From: Symmetrospora coprosmae
Taxonomy: Eukaryota > Basidiomycota > Cystobasidiomycetes > Symmetrosporaceae
Assembly: GCA_008802785.1 (NCBI GenBank)
Contig: VUYT01000025.1
Coordinates: forward strand, 186,001-250,000
Direction of reading: 5' to 3'
Length of the DNA stretch: 64,000 nt
Every line of letters begins with the position of its first letter. Position 1 is the first letter of the stretch. Positions 45,629 to 57,700 of the stretch are shown one piece after another. The notes beneath the pieces are model-generated. The model ran no database searches and was not told the origin of the DNA. It saw nothing but the letters and a program-made list of their open reading frames with translations. The position numbers and the translations under genes were made by a program.

Positions 45629-47880
45629 ATGCCAGGCCTCAATGAGCGCACCCAGCGACCGAACCAGAACATCAACTTCATCAAGACTGGCGAGAAGGAT
45701 GGCCCGGACCAGGCCATCGCGCAAGACATCCTCGAGCGCGTGGCCGCGCAGAGTGCGTCGACCCTCGAAGCGCGACCGAGACTGCCTAGCTGAGGCGCAC
45801 TCTACGTTGTGGCAGTGTCACCCATCATGAAGGAGCACTACCTCCTCGTCAACTCGCTAGAGGACTTTCCTCCCAATCGCGAGTTCTGGGGAGTAAGTTG
45901 CCGGAATACTACCCTTTACGACCTCGACAAGTGTCGCTAATCCAGCCAACGTGTGCGGTACAGCGCAACTTCAATGCAGGCGAATGCATCCAGCTCGTCC
46001 TCAAGTCGCCCTTCAGCGGTCGATGGCTGCCGTACTCCTTCATCTGCCGAGTCATGCTGCACGAACTGGCACATGTGTGTATGCTCGCATAGAGCTCTCT
46101 TGGACAAATCCGCTCAGGCTGACATACGGCCCACGCGTCTGTCCGCAACTGTTCATCGATAGAACAAGCAGATGAACCACTCGAAAGCCTTCCACGCCGT
46201 GCGCATCGGCTTCACCGAAGAGCATGATGGTGCGAGCTCAGCAGCCAGCACCTACTCTCGCACGGCACTCCGCTGAACCAATCTTGCCCACGCACAGCCC
46301 TCACTGCCAAAGGCTACACCGGCGAAGGCTTCTGGAGCCGCGGCCAACCGCTCTCCGCCGACTACACGGCGAACCGCGAGCTGCTCGAGGACGAAAAGCC
46401 GACCAATCTGTGCGGCGGCGCGTACCGCAAGAAGCACCGGCGGGCGAACACGGCCGCCGAGGCGGGGGAGAAGCGCAAGGTGACGTACGCAGAGCGACAG
46501 CAGAGGAAGAAGGAGCGGCTGTTTGGAAAGGACGAGGGCGCTGCGCTTGGAGCGGACATGCGCACGCGCCGGGACTTGGAGAAGGACAGCGCAAAGAGCA
46601 AGGGAAAACAAGCGTCGGCCAAGGCGAGTGCGGTAAGGCCGCGCGTCGCACAGAGCCAGAGGGGGCGCGACTTGCGAGCCGAGGCGGCTGTCCGGAGAGC
46701 CGAGGAGCAGAAGAAGGCGGAAAGGCTGGCCAAAAAGGAGGAGGAGGACGGCGACGGCGAGCGCGACTTCTTCGGTCGCCCGCGCCACGAAGGTAGCTCG
46801 AGCTCGAGTTCGGGCTCGAAAGCCAAGCGCAAGAAGCGCGAGGACTCGGACGATGACGAGGCGAATAGCAACGCGGACGATCAGCTCACAACAACGGACG
46901 AAGAGGACGAGAAGAAGGCCGTTGATGTGGGGATGGGCGAAACGCTTGTCAAGGTCGAGGAAGGGCAGGAGGAGGACTGGGAGGCCGAGCTGGAGCGCAT
47001 GGACATTGGCTGCTCCACGTCGAGGAACGGGACGACCAGCAGCAGTACCGGTCTGGGCTCGCGCGACGCTTCCTCCGGACCGGCCAGCAACGGTCACCAG
47101 AGATCGAAGGCTACCGTCCGAGCGGTACAGCAGGACGATAGCGCGACAGAGGACTCGGATATCGAGTTCCTTGAGGAGGTCCGACCGAGTACAAAGGCAC
47201 CAGAAAGGTCGAGTGCGGTTGGGCCCCAGCAGAAGAAGACGAATGAATCGGCTGTCAAGAACGGCAAGGCGGGCTATCCGAGCAATGCGACAGGATCGCC
47301 TGTTCCGAGCTCAAGCAAGAATATCAAGCCTCGCTCTCGCTCCTCTTCCTTCACTCTCCCGCCGCCACTGAGATCGCAGGCATCCGCCAGCGCCGGCTCC
47401 CCTCGCCGCCACGCATCTCTGCCTAGGAGAGCAGCAGAAGTGGTGTCGGGGGAGTACGCGCACGTCGGCATACAACGCATGCTCGCGCGAGCCGAAGCGC
47501 AACCTCAATCTGGGCGAGCGGCACCTTCTGCGGACACTCCCATCATGGCGAGCATGCTGTCTGAAATAGAGGCCGAGTCGGCGCATGAGGAAACTGTCTG
47601 TCGCGCATGCACCGTGCCGAATGACGGACAGAAGGCACTCTGCTTTGTGTGCGGGAACGTCCTTCGACCCGAGCGGACGCCGAATTGGCGTTGCTCGGAG
47701 GGCGACTGCGCTCACAACATCAATTACAGCGTGAGTAAAGCCGAAGCTGGGTGTCTGTTGCCGCCGAGGCTGCGCCTGGCTGACCTCGGTCTGCCCCTGT
47801 CATGCTTCGTTCTCGGGGATACGCAGAACCCGATGGACGCCGGCGTGTGCGGCTGCTGCGGTGCTCGACGGGCAGGGTAG
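45629..47880 (+). CDS. WSS1: WLM-domain metalloprotease (Wss1 type)
   Basis: DNA-dependent metalloprotease that digests proteins crosslinked to DNA, the fungal counterpart of SPRTN. Exons 45629-45752, 45816-45892, 45964-46074, 46163-46229, 46298-47730 and 47827-47880 join in phase to 621 aa. The WLM domain opens GLNERTQRPNQNINFI, then SPIMKEHYLLVNSLEDFPPN, and the zinc site MLHELAH + NKQMN + H spans an intron. It ends LTAKGYTGEGFWSRGQPLS. A long Lys/Glu/Ser-rich region with DSDIEFLEEV (a possible SUMO-interacting stretch) follows. The C-terminus has Cys knuckles VCRACTVPNDGQKALCFVC and a RanBP2-like finger NWRCSEGDC...CGCC. The last intron is 96 nt and open in frame. The start ATG is the nearest upstream one; a short 5' exon is possible. 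Confidence 0.9.
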
Positions 47881-48693
47881 GCTTCGCCCGGCACATCTTG
47901 TTCCTTCCTTATCTCTGCTCAGCGCCTTCAGCGGATATCTCCCTCCTTCCACATATCGCATACGGATGTCAGGCAAGATCCGGCGGCCGGTCTTGCAGCC
48001 TGACGCCGACCTACTCGGCTCGACTCACGCAGGACACGAACGCCAGGCTCAGTACGCAGTCAGTCTTACGTATCTCCACCCTCCCTCAACAGCGGCTTCT
48101 CCTTGGACATCCTCCCCTCTGTGGCATCTACCTGCACGCACATCAGTCTCCCCATACCCTCTTCTTTCGCACGCCCCGTTCCGCAGCAGGACTTGACAAC
48201 CGCAGATGTAGCTTAGTCTCTCTCTTCTCGCGTGTCTGTGCATGCAAATCCTCATTGCTTTGCCGTACCGTCGCATGGTCTGAAGCTAGACGCGCTCTCG
48301 CAGGGTCAAGTCGCCCTAGCCGACCCTTGCTCTTTCTCTCCCTTTGCGCTTTCCGCATCTTCTGGGGCACGGGACCTGCGACGGCATAGCAGAAAGGAGG
48401 GGAGCACATCCTCGTCCGCTCCTTGCTCGCGTGGCTTGCCTGTGTCTGTACAGCTGCTCCATCCTCCTCAGCTGGATCCCATCGCTTTCATCCATCACCT
48501 CTCCTCGAAACGAGCGTGACGGTACGGACCGGACGGACGGACGCTTCGGATATTGACATCAGCGAGAGCATTGGTGCAATCAGTACGTTCGGATCACTGC
48601 TATCCTCAGCTTGAGGTCCTGTCCTGGCTGCACTGCGTGTCTGCCAGCTCCGCGACTGAATGTGACCATCTTCTGCCATCCAGCAGCCATTCC
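47881..48693. other. Intergenic
   Basis: About 810 bp between WSS1 and the third F-box-like gene, pyrimidine-rich on the plus strand. The next gene's frame is open for some 140 nt upstream of its chosen ATG. No other gene supported. Confidence 0.45.
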
Positions 48694-49878
48694 ATGACCA
48701 TGACCATGACGAACGCGACTTCGGCCAGCCTGATTACCCTGCCAGACCATGCTCTGCAGGACATTGCGACGTACCTCGTCCCTGTCGGAACCTCGTGGTC
48801 GCAGATTAAGAAGCACATCATCACCCTGCGACTCCTCCACCCCCGGTTCACCTGGGCACTCACATCCTCCCTCCTCGAGGATGTCACCCTCGACCTCCAG
48901 CCAGCGGACCCGACCAACAGCCAGGGTTTCCTCGCATTCCGCCGCTCCATCTCGAGCAACGACTACCCGACGCGCCGCCTGAGTCTCGTCCAGGGCCCGC
49001 GCCCGCCCGTAAGCCGGACCAAGAAGGGCAAAGAAGCGGCGATGGAGCACGTCCTCGAGCAGAATGTCGCGACGGCCAACAAGCACCTGCTGCAGAGCAT
49101 CAACGCGTGCAGGAACGGGCTGCAGCAGCTGAGCGTGCGCATCGACGAGAGCGGGAGCCGCCGCCTCGACGGGTTCAGCTACCTCGCCGAGCGGGGCACA
49201 TCCTTCTTCGCCCTGCCGTACCTCCACACGCTCCGCATGCGCGCCGACCACGTCAACGGCCTCCTCCCCGCCCTGTGCACCGCGGCGGGCGAGAACCTCC
49301 GCACCCTCGACCTCGACCGCGCAGCCCTGCCCGAGTCGCCCTGGGTCAGCAGAAAATACTTTGTCGAGTCGAGCCCGTTCGCCTGCGCAAAGAATGTCAG
49401 CCTCGACACGCTCATCCTCCACAATGTCGCATGGTTCGCCGACCAGTTCAACCTCACCCGCTTCTTCCTTGCACCGAAACACCTCGTCATCTCGTTCGAC
49501 CTGTCGCCCGGGCAGAACAAGGACGACATCCTGTGGGGCATCGCGTCCTTGCCTACGTGTGGGACGACCGAGCGCCTCGAGAGCGTCACTGTCGTGTCCG
49601 ACGAAGGCGTCACCAAGAAGGACGGCGAGGAGATCCTGAAAGCGCTGCGAGCCGTCGCCGTAGAAGCGGGAAGGGAGCCTCTCCGGATCGACTGGCCCAA
49701 GATGAAAAACGGTAAATCAAACAACAATAGAAAGCGGAAGAAGGCTACGGCGCAGAAGCAGGCAGCAGCAGCGGCAGCGGCAGCAACAGGCGATGGATCG
49801 TCTGCGAATGGCGACTCGCTCGTTGGTTCGCCCGTGGAGGACATAGCAGCGGGTGCGGCTGCCATGTCACTTCGCTGA
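48694..49878 (+). CDS. F-box/LRR-like protein
   Basis: Single exon, 394 aa from the ATG cluster at 48694 (MTMTMTNATSAS). The N-terminus ITLPDHALQDIATYLVPVGT resembles a weak F-box, followed by LRLLHPRFTWALTSSLLEDV in place of the usual receptor-binding end. The middle shows Leu-rich spacing (YLHTLRMRADHVNGLLPALC, NLRTLDLDRAALPES, LDTLILHNVAWF). The C-terminus is basic then Ala-rich (NNNRKRKKATAQKQAAAAAA). Unlike the tandem pair at 12-15 kb it has no intron at the F-box junction, so it is not a close paralogue. Function is inferred only from the layout. Confidence 0.7.
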   Translation: MTMTMTNATSASLITLPDHALQDIATYLVPVGTSWSQIKKHIITLRLLHPRFTWALTSSLLEDVTLDLQPADPTNSQGFLAFRRSISSNDYPTRRLSLVQGPRPPVSRTKKGKEAAMEHVLEQNVATANKHLLQSINACRNGLQQLSVRIDESGSRRLDGFSYLAERGTSFFALPYLHTLRMRADHVNGLLPALCTAAGENLRTLDLDRAALPESPWVSRKYFVESSPFACAKNVSLDTLILHNVAWFADQFNLTRFFLAPKHLVISFDLSPGQNKDDILWGIASLPTCGTTERLESVTVVSDEGVTKKDGEEILKALRAVAVEAGREPLRIDWPKMKNGKSNNNRKRKKATAQKQAAAAAAAATGDGSSANGDSLVGSPVEDIAAGAAAMSLR

Positions 49879-50498
49879 GCGCGAACTGTCATCCGACAGC
49901 CGCTACCGCCTGCTGTGCCAGAAGAAAGCAGACTGCGGGCTGCCGGATCAAGAGAAGGTTGCTCGTGATTGCTTGGATGCTGATCTCTGCATTTCCGCAC
50001 GCCTGTCCATCTTGTACCGATACCTTCGACACGCCCACCTGGTCTATCTGTTATCCATAGCCGAGCCCTATGACAGTCACGCATTTTCCGATATTTCCGA
50101 TGTCGGCCGGCAAATATACACGCGCTTCGCTATCGATGGATTACTCGATGGCACATCGCTCGCGTCTGCGCCTCGAGGTCATGAAGGCGTTGGGCGCCGC
50201 CCCAGCCCCCTGCATTACGCAGAGATGGAGGCCTTGGAAGCGTTGGAGGCTTTGCATTTGGCAGAGGATGAGTAGGCGATTGTGGACGTTCGAAAAGGAA
50301 GCGCTGGACTGGCTCGATGTATCCACGATAGAGGCGATGTGCCAAGCGATATTAGCGTGTGTCTGCATGCCAGAGCGCGCCAATGCCATCGCATTGTGTG
50401 TTCATTCCCCGCTATCCTGGGGGGGTGGCAATTGATACATGTCCATCTTGCCGTCCAATCCTCCTTGCCTCCGCGTTCGCTCCAACAATCACGAAAGC
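49879..50498. other. Intergenic
   Basis: About 620 bp. Nothing supported beyond flanking UTR and promoter. Confidence 0.45.
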
Positions 50499-52023
50499 AT
50501 GTCCCTACGCCGCGAGCGTCTCAGTGAGACGATGGAGGTATGTTTCGCAATGCGACGGCCCGCATAACTGCGCGCGCGCTGACCCCGGAGAGCCCCGACG
50601 CGTCGGATACCGGGCACCGGCAGAAAGCCATTCGACAGGCGAAAGCGCAAGCGCCCCTTCCCGCAACGAAAGCTCCGCGGCCTCGTCAGAATAAGCACTA
50701 CCACCCGGATGAAGGCCCGCCTGAGCTTCGGTGGACGCTTGGCCGTCCTTCCGGCTCTGGCTCCGCGTCCAAGCTGAAGAGCTCGCGGCGCGCCCAGCTC
50801 GACGCGAAGGAAGGCGACTCGGAGGATGAGATGCTAGTGCGGCGAGGGTCTGCTTCGCCAGTAGCATGCATAGGTATGCGCTCATGCGCGTCACGCTCCG
50901 TCCTCAGATATCGCAATCCCCCTCGCCGCCGAAGGCACCTTCGCCTGGACTGCGCGGGTCGGCTCAACGGGCCCGGCAGATACCGTTGCCTGACAAGACT
51001 CGTACTGCTGGAGCCGGCGGTGATGCTGCCAGACAACAAGATTCCAGTATACGCGCATTCCCTGCCGGCGCAAAGGCCACGACCGCTTCGACTTCCAAGG
51101 TCCCCCTCGAGGCCGCTAGTAGAGAGAAGCGCAAGCGCGCTGAGGCGGCCGCTCTAACGACAACAACAAGCGTGCAGGATGCTATCGGTGGAGGACGCTC
51201 GGCAAGCCGTCTCGCGCCCCCTAGTCCAGACCACACCCCGGTGCGACGCATTAGGCGCCAGCGCGAGCACCCAGGATCTGCCGAAGTGCATCATGGGCGC
51301 AGTGTTACCCCATCGACAGCAGGTCAGGATGGAGACATAATCGAGGAAAGTTCGCCGGAAACGGCCACCGGGGAGGACGAAGCGAGCAGAAATAATGGAG
51401 ACACCGCCTGGCAAGATACTGCCGACGATCTCTCACAGGCCATTCACTCTCACTCTCGCGAGAGAAACGGCAAGCGGACCCGAACGCGGTGTCCCAAACA
51501 CAACGGCCAGCCACCGGCGCCGGTCGATCTAGGTAGCTTAGCAGACGGCCGCGAGCACCCAGAATCACCGGAGCCTGCAGATCGATTTTACAGGCGAGTG
51601 AAACGCGAAGCGCCCGACGAGACCCTCCACGAGGAGATGGCGCCTACACCGGAGTCCATGCCCGCTGCTGTACCACCCCAGGATCCTCCTCCACCTCGCG
51701 CAACGAGTCAAGCTGTCCGCATAGACAGGCAGCAGCAGTCGCTGTTAGCACATTCACGCGATGATCCCGCAACCGCACCCTTGGACGTCTTCTTCACGGA
51801 AGCTTGTCGCCCGGCGCTTACCGGGCAGGTTCGAGCAAGCACCGTCGCCATCTTTGCGGACTTGGGCGTGAGCACACGAGAAGAACTCTACGTCCTGGCG
51901 ACCATGCAGCGCGAGGGACAGGACTGGTGGTTCGGGAATGCTCGAGAGAAGGGCCTGTCTGCCCTGTGGGAGGGCGTAATCAGATGCGGCCTCGCCACAT
52001 TGGTGCAGCAAGAGATGCGGTAG
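50499..52023 (+). CDS. Unknown basic, disordered protein with conserved-looking C-terminus
   Basis: Not recognised. Exons 50499-50537, 50591-50836 and 50908-52023 join in phase to 466 aa. Most is low complexity, rich in Arg, Pro and Ser with several basic clusters (SREKRKRAEA, VRRIRRQRE, NGKRTRTRC), suggesting a nuclear protein. The last 75 residues look folded: PLDVFFTEACRPALTGQVRA, VAIFADLGVSTREELYVLAT, WWFGNAREKGLSALWEGVIR and LATLVQQEM. The alternation of helices there could be a small protein-interaction domain. The second intron (donor gtgcgg) was preferred because the alternative donor nearby breaks the frame. Confidence 0.65.
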
Positions 52024-52225
52024 TTCAGTTCCCGTCGTATGCGGGTCCCTCGATGCTTGAGTAGGAAAACTTCGCTTTTCTTGCCCCCTCCGCTTCCCAC
52101 GCGACGAGCACAGCTTCGCGTCGGCCACGTTCGACGGTATGGTCGGTCGCGGACGATTTGGAAGCACTTCTCTTGTCCTCGAAGCAACTCCTGGAGCAGA
52201 AGCGTCATCAGGCAGCCCTAGCACG

Positions 52226-53563
52226 ATGATCAGTAGCTCCGGCGCTGTCCGGTCAGTGCTCGAACATTGGAAACAACCGCACTGGCGAGGTGCTAATGAG
52301 CGCATCTACTCGCCCTGCCAGCTTGTCAGACGGGACGGACATGCCCGTCTTAGGCTGGGGAAGCGCATACGTGAGCTGGCGGCGTGTAGGCCCTGTCTGA
52401 AGCAGCAGGAAGCGAGCTGAGCTGGGTCGTTGATTAAACGCCCAGATTCCCCCCGCTGATACGGCTGAAGCGGTACGGACGGCTCTACGAGCAGGCTTCA
52501 GGAGCATCGACACCGCTCAATGCTACGGTGAGTAAGTACATGGCTCGGCTCACACTCCGCAAGTACCTGACGCATGCTCTCGTTTCAACAGGCAACGAAG
52601 CGGAGGTCGGCGATGGCATCCGTACATCTGGCGTTCCACGGGACGATGTATTCCTATCTGTGAGTCGTTTGGCGCCTGCTGTTCGCGTGAAGCGCCTGAC
52701 GAGCGCTTTGACCGACCTCGCACAGACAAAGTGGAGTGGCGAGCCTATGGGCGATCCGACAATGGGACCGGCTGCATCGCTCCGCCAATCTCTGCAGCGG
52801 ATGAAGGTATCCTACGTCGATCTCTACATCATCCATACTCCGAGGCTGGTGCGCAATGGCTCGATGCGACAACGGTGGACGGAAATGCTTGAACTGCGCG
52901 AGGCCGGTCTCGCACGGAATGTCGGAATCAGTAATTTCTCGATCGAGGACCTGGCGGAGCTGCAGGATGCTATTGCGTCTTCGAAGGTGGAGCGACCAAG
53001 CGACCAATGCCAGTCACCGCGCAGGTGTGGATCAATCCGATTCTTTGGCGAGCAGCCAAGCCGGTCGTCGAGGCTTGTCAGAGCGCGGTGAGTGATCACA
53101 GCACCGGACACCCTGAGCGCTGATTGAGAGGGGAATGATTGACAAAAGCTCGTCTCGCATTCGTGCCCAGCGCGTCCTTGTGCAAGCAGTAGCTGTGCTT
53201 GCATCATTGCGTCAGCCTGATGCGGCTCACCTTAACGACACTTGTAGCGGGCTTGCCGCGCGCCTCAATATCCGCGTCGCGCAGGTTCTCTTTGCTTGGG
53301 CGAGGAGCAAGGGCGGGGTCATCGTAACGTGAGCATCTCGAAACAGGGCATGCGGGAATCTAGTTCGGACTGCCGAGCACACGGCTAAATGGTCCCGCTC
53401 CCTTGACCTTGGCAACAGGTCGAGCTGCAAAGAAGAACGACTGCGAGGATACATGGCAGTCGCTGACGGTCAGCTACGTGCTGAGGACATCTCGGATATC
53501 GAGACGGCGGGCTTTGAGGTGTCTGAGCTTCGCCACAAGGCGATGCAGGTATGCAGGACCTGA
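52226..53563 (+). pseudogene. Second aldo-keto reductase, frame-shifted by an 8-bp duplication
   Basis: Paralogue of the AKR at 28.4 kb with matching intron positions in its first half: exons 52226-52251, 52322-52370, 52446-52527, 52592-52659 and 52726-53087. Motifs: LSDGTDMPVLGWGSAY, AVRTALRAGFRSIDTAQCYG, TKWSGEPMG, DLYIIHTPRL, NVGISNFSIEDLAEL. Within exon 5 an agcgacca octamer is tandemly duplicated (52991-53006) and shifts the frame; the frame after it encodes VTAQVWINPILWRAAKPVVE, matching the family. Downstream, LAARLNIRVAQVLFAWARSK and CKEERLRGYMAVADGQLRAE are recognisable, but the join around 53088-53250 could not be resolved in phase. Likely a decaying copy, unless the octamer is an assembly error. 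The exon 6 and 7 model is tentative. Confidence 0.6.
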
Positions 53564-53827
53564 GGGCATTCTCCGCTTTGCGTCTTGGTCTTGACCTGTA
53601 GCGTGTCCGTGCGGTCCTTGCGTATCCTTCCTCTGTTCTAAGTAACCTGAGGTATCGCGGATTGTGGCGATGGGCGCGATTGGACTGGCTTGCCTGGACC
53701 ACCATTTGCACCTTGCAGACGCACTGCCCACACTCGAGTCTCACATAGCAGCCATGGTACGCTACGCTCATGCAGCTGAGGCTCGCCTGGAGCACGCTGA
53801 GCCTGGCTGACGCGCGCTCGCGCTTCG

Positions 53828-54607
53828 ATGGTCCAGGAAGGACACGTCGATGCAGCGCGCAAGTACCTCGAGAGCGACGAAGGGCAGAAATTCGAGGCAT
53901 CGCTGCAGAAGGAGTTCCTCGGCAACAAGCAGGACGCTGGACCTGCTGGAGCATCGTCGAAGGGAGATTCGAGCGATCCATCAGCCGCGTCGGCGTCCAC
54001 GTCCAGCGGGAACGCGAGCCAGGTCAGCGGAAACGCCGGACAGGGCGAGGACAGCACGAGCGGGATGAACAGCGGTGAGCAGCAAGGCCATGAGGAGATC
54101 TGCGAGCGATGTGACGCTTTGATGGGCGTGCAGGCCCGCTCGCGGAGTGGTGGAGCTGTTGGCATGCGGGGACGCTCGAAGGCTGACCTTGTGCATGTAT
54201 GTACGCTCCACCCATAGCACCGCCTGAGAGGCTGAACACGAGCGATGGTGTGCATTCTAGTCCGCGTCCGCGTCTATGCTGCCGTATTGGGATAGACCGC
54301 TGAGCCTTGTGCCTTCGCTACGTCATCAGAGGGCGTGTCGGACAAGACGGCAAACTACAACGCTGCGAGCCGCCAGCAGGCAAAGAACGAAGGCGCCTAC
54401 ACAGAGGAGGACAGTGAGTTCCCTTGCAACAAGCTGCTACCTTTGCCCTGTTCTGGCTCGCGGGCGCGCACGAACTGACACGCCGGTCCGACATTCACCA
54501 CAGCTTCATCGTCGGGTGGTTACGGTACCAACGCTTCAGGAGACTCCTTCTCTGCGGCCAACCAGAGCGGCATGGGCGACAACAGCACAGGCCAGTTTGG
54601 TGCGTGA
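53828..54607 (+). CDS. Small Ser/Gly/Ala-rich protein, unknown
   Basis: Exons 53828-54074, 54330-54413 and 54504-54607 join in phase to 144 aa. The N-terminus is a charged helix (MVQEGHVDAARKYLESDEG, then FEASLQKEFLGNKQ). The rest is low complexity (DPSAASASTSSGNASQVSG, TANYNAASRQQAKNEGAYTE, GGYGTNASGDSF) ending TGQFGA. No domain recognised. An alternative reading through the first donor gives ICERCDALMG, which looks less likely because it must then use a weaker junction. It may be a stress-type disordered protein, but that is a guess from composition. Confidence 0.6.
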
Positions 54608-54746
54608 GGTGCTGCTGTCTCGTGCGAGACCCGTAGAGGCCAATAATACGAGTCGCCGGAAGGGACCAAGATGTATGCAATTGACGGGCACAGAGTTCTA
54701 CGATACACGACGTGGAGCGCTTTTATGTTCCTTTCCAAGATTCGCC

Positions 54747-57700
54747 TCACTGGTTGACGGCGAGCAGCGCATTGGCCGCCCGCTCGAGATTGAACTGGTT
54801 ATCCTCGAGCGCAGCGATAGCCTGGCTCCGCTTGAAGCCCATGTTGACGAGCTCCTTGACAGCGGGCAAGTCGCCGGATGTATCAGCGCCCTCTGTAGGA
54901 TCCTGTCGGCCGCTGCGTCGTGCGCTGCTGGGCGTGCCCGTCGGTGTGCCGCGCCGGTCTGGGATGGCCGGCGCCTGGCGAGACTGCGACTGTGACTGTG
55001 CGCGCGGCGGAGTGGGCGGGATGGCAGACTGGCGCGGTTCCCGCTGCTGAGACTGAGATTGCTGGTACGCCGACGCGGGCGGTGGGCCCGGCGGCGGAGC
55101 GTACGAGGGTGCAGGCTCACCCGGCGCAACGGGCGGCGGATTGCTGGCGCTGCTCGTCACGACGGGCGTAGACGACACGACGTGCATCTGCGGCTGACCG
55201 TCTGCGGACATCGAGTACGTGAACGGCGCCGCACCAGCTGGGAGACTGCTGCTGCTGAAGTCCGAGCCAAAGCCGGAAGCATTGCCGGCGTTGCTACCGT
55301 TGTTGTTATCGGCGGTGGTGCTTGCAGACTGAGTGGGCATCGGCGAGCTGAAGAAGTCATCATCGAACCCGACTGCAGCGGCTGAAGGCTTGCTGCTTGT
55401 CCCAGTGACGCCCGTTGCCGATGTAGTCGCGGGCACACCGAATGCATCGTCAAACGCGTCATCAAAACCGCCGGATCTGCCGCCGCTAGGACCCCTCGAA
55501 TGCGATGGTGATGCAACAACGCCGACCGGCTCGGTCGCCTTGCCCACGCCTGCACTCGTGATGGTATGCGAGAACGTCTGCTTGTCAAAGCCAAAGTCGT
55601 CGTCGAAATTGTCGTTAAACGTCGACGAACCGGCCGCGTGTGTCGACTGCAATGTCCCGCTGGCTTGGGCTGAGGGCTCTTCCATGCGTGCTCTAGATCA
55701 GGACAGGGAGCATGTCAGCTTGCCTATCGACCGCTATACAATGCTTGGGCGGCACGCACGGAGCAAGATCCTCAAAGTCATCAAAATCGTCCGTCTCCGC
55801 CTGAACAGCTGAGCCCGCTGCAGGGGCGGGTCCTCCAGCCGTAGGCACAGCAGCGAGGAAAGCCTCCTCGCGCGCAGGGCTGTCGCTCGAGGTCCCACGC
55901 GATGGCTGAGCTGCTTCAGTGGCAGATGCGAAGGTATCGTCAAAGCCAGTGCTGGTGGCGCTTTGCGGCTGTGCGCTGCTGTTCAGCCCTGCTCCGGGGC
56001 CGGCAGTGACCGGCAAAGGCAGCTCGCCCGGCTGTACCTGAGGCGGCGACGAGAAAGCCGCGATTGCAGGCGATGTCGACGAGTGGGGACCTGCAGAGGT
56101 GGATCGAGCGTCCTCGAATGCCTCGTCGGCGTCTCCGACCGATGACCCGGCGGAGCCAGTGCCGCTCGCCGGGAAGGCACCAGGGAAGGGATCGGATCCT
56201 TTGACTGCGCGGGCGGGCCCTGCCTCCGCGGTATCCTCGGGCTGTGCCGCCTGGTCTTCACCGGCCGGTACGGAGCTTGAGTCCCCGAACGGCGAAGGAT
56301 CATAAGGGCTCTGCCCGTAGGGCGTGGTGGAAGCCGGAATGGCGCTCGGGCCACCCCGACCGCCGTCTGAGCGCGCGACAATCCCTCCTGCCACAGACTC
56401 GTCGCTTTCCGAGTCCGAGTCGTCGTCATTGTCCGCAATTTCCATGTCCTTGATCGGAGGCAGATCAGCAGAGCCGTCTCCGACCTCATCGCCGCTGTCC
56501 GAGCCGTCATCGTTGATTGCACGAGACTCGTATGCTTGTGTAGAGGCAGGTGCGGAAAGAGTGATGCTGCTGTCCTGCAGATCTCCCTCGCCGCCCTGCA
56601 CCTCGCGGCCTTTACCCTTGTCCTCTGCAGTGAGGGCCCCAGTCGGCGCATCCGTGACCGAAGCCGGCGAAGTACTCTCTTCGCCCGATGCGAGCGCATA
56701 TACGCCAGCCGCGGCAGCACCGATCGCAGCGCCAGCCGCTCCGACGACAGCAGCGGCGGCGGCGCCCACGCCGCTATCGGCTGCGGCCTCTCCCTCTTTG
56801 GCGTCAGCAGGGACCTCTCGCTCCTGATTGTGGGGACCAGCCTGCTCGCCTGACGCTACAGCAGCAGCGGGCGCAGCGTCAAACTTTGCAAAGGCGTCAT
56901 CGAATGCCGTATTCGCTCCAGGAGTCGGCTCTGCGCCTCGCAGCACACCGACGGTGGCGGCCACAGGCTGCTGCTCGAGCTCTTGCTGAGTCGGCACAGC
57001 GCCCGTGGAGACGGGCTCAGAGGACGCTCCGAATGCATCGTCAAAGCCCGACATCGATGCTGGCTGCTGGGTCTGCTGAGGCTGGGCAGACGAGCCGAAA
57101 GGTGACGCTGCGCGGGGAGAGGTAGAGACGCCAAAGGGGTCGAGCCCCTCTTCGGCAGTTTGTTCGTGCGACGTAGGCGCCGAGTCGAACGCTGCCAGTG
57201 GCGAGGGAGCCCGAGCTGCAGCCGCGACGGGCGCCGCCAGTCCGCCAGTCGCAAAGAAGGGGTTCATCGAGCGCTGGCTGCCGACCGAGGGAGCGGGCGA
57301 TGCCACGTTCGATGCGGGGAGAGGGACAGCGCTCGGACTGGCGCGGTTGCTCTGCGCCTGCGACTGCAGGGAAGCGAGTTCGGCAGCCGTGGCCGAGGCG
57401 TCCTGCTTCTCCTGCTCAATGGCGCTGCGCATCTTATCGCGCTCGCTTTCTGCCGTGCTTGCCTGCTTCCTGTGCACGGCGAGCAGGCCCTTCTGCTGCC
57501 TCGCCTCCTTCTTGAGCTTCTCGAGCTCCGTCTTGAGCGCCGCGACCTCGTCGTTGGTCGTTTTGAGCTTCTTGCCGAGGTCGCGCACCTCCTCTTTATC
57601 CTTGAGGATGCCCTGCTCGAGCTCAATCTTCTGCTCACGGGCGGCCGACAGGTCGCTCTCCGCGGAGATGGTCTCGCTGCGGAGGCGTTTGAGCTCGTCG

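Noticed and set aside
48580-50084. Minus-strand 300- and 301-codon frames opposite the third F-box-like gene
   Set aside because: Complementary to a long Leu-rich reading frame; no domain, and the plus frame has the Leu-rich pattern.
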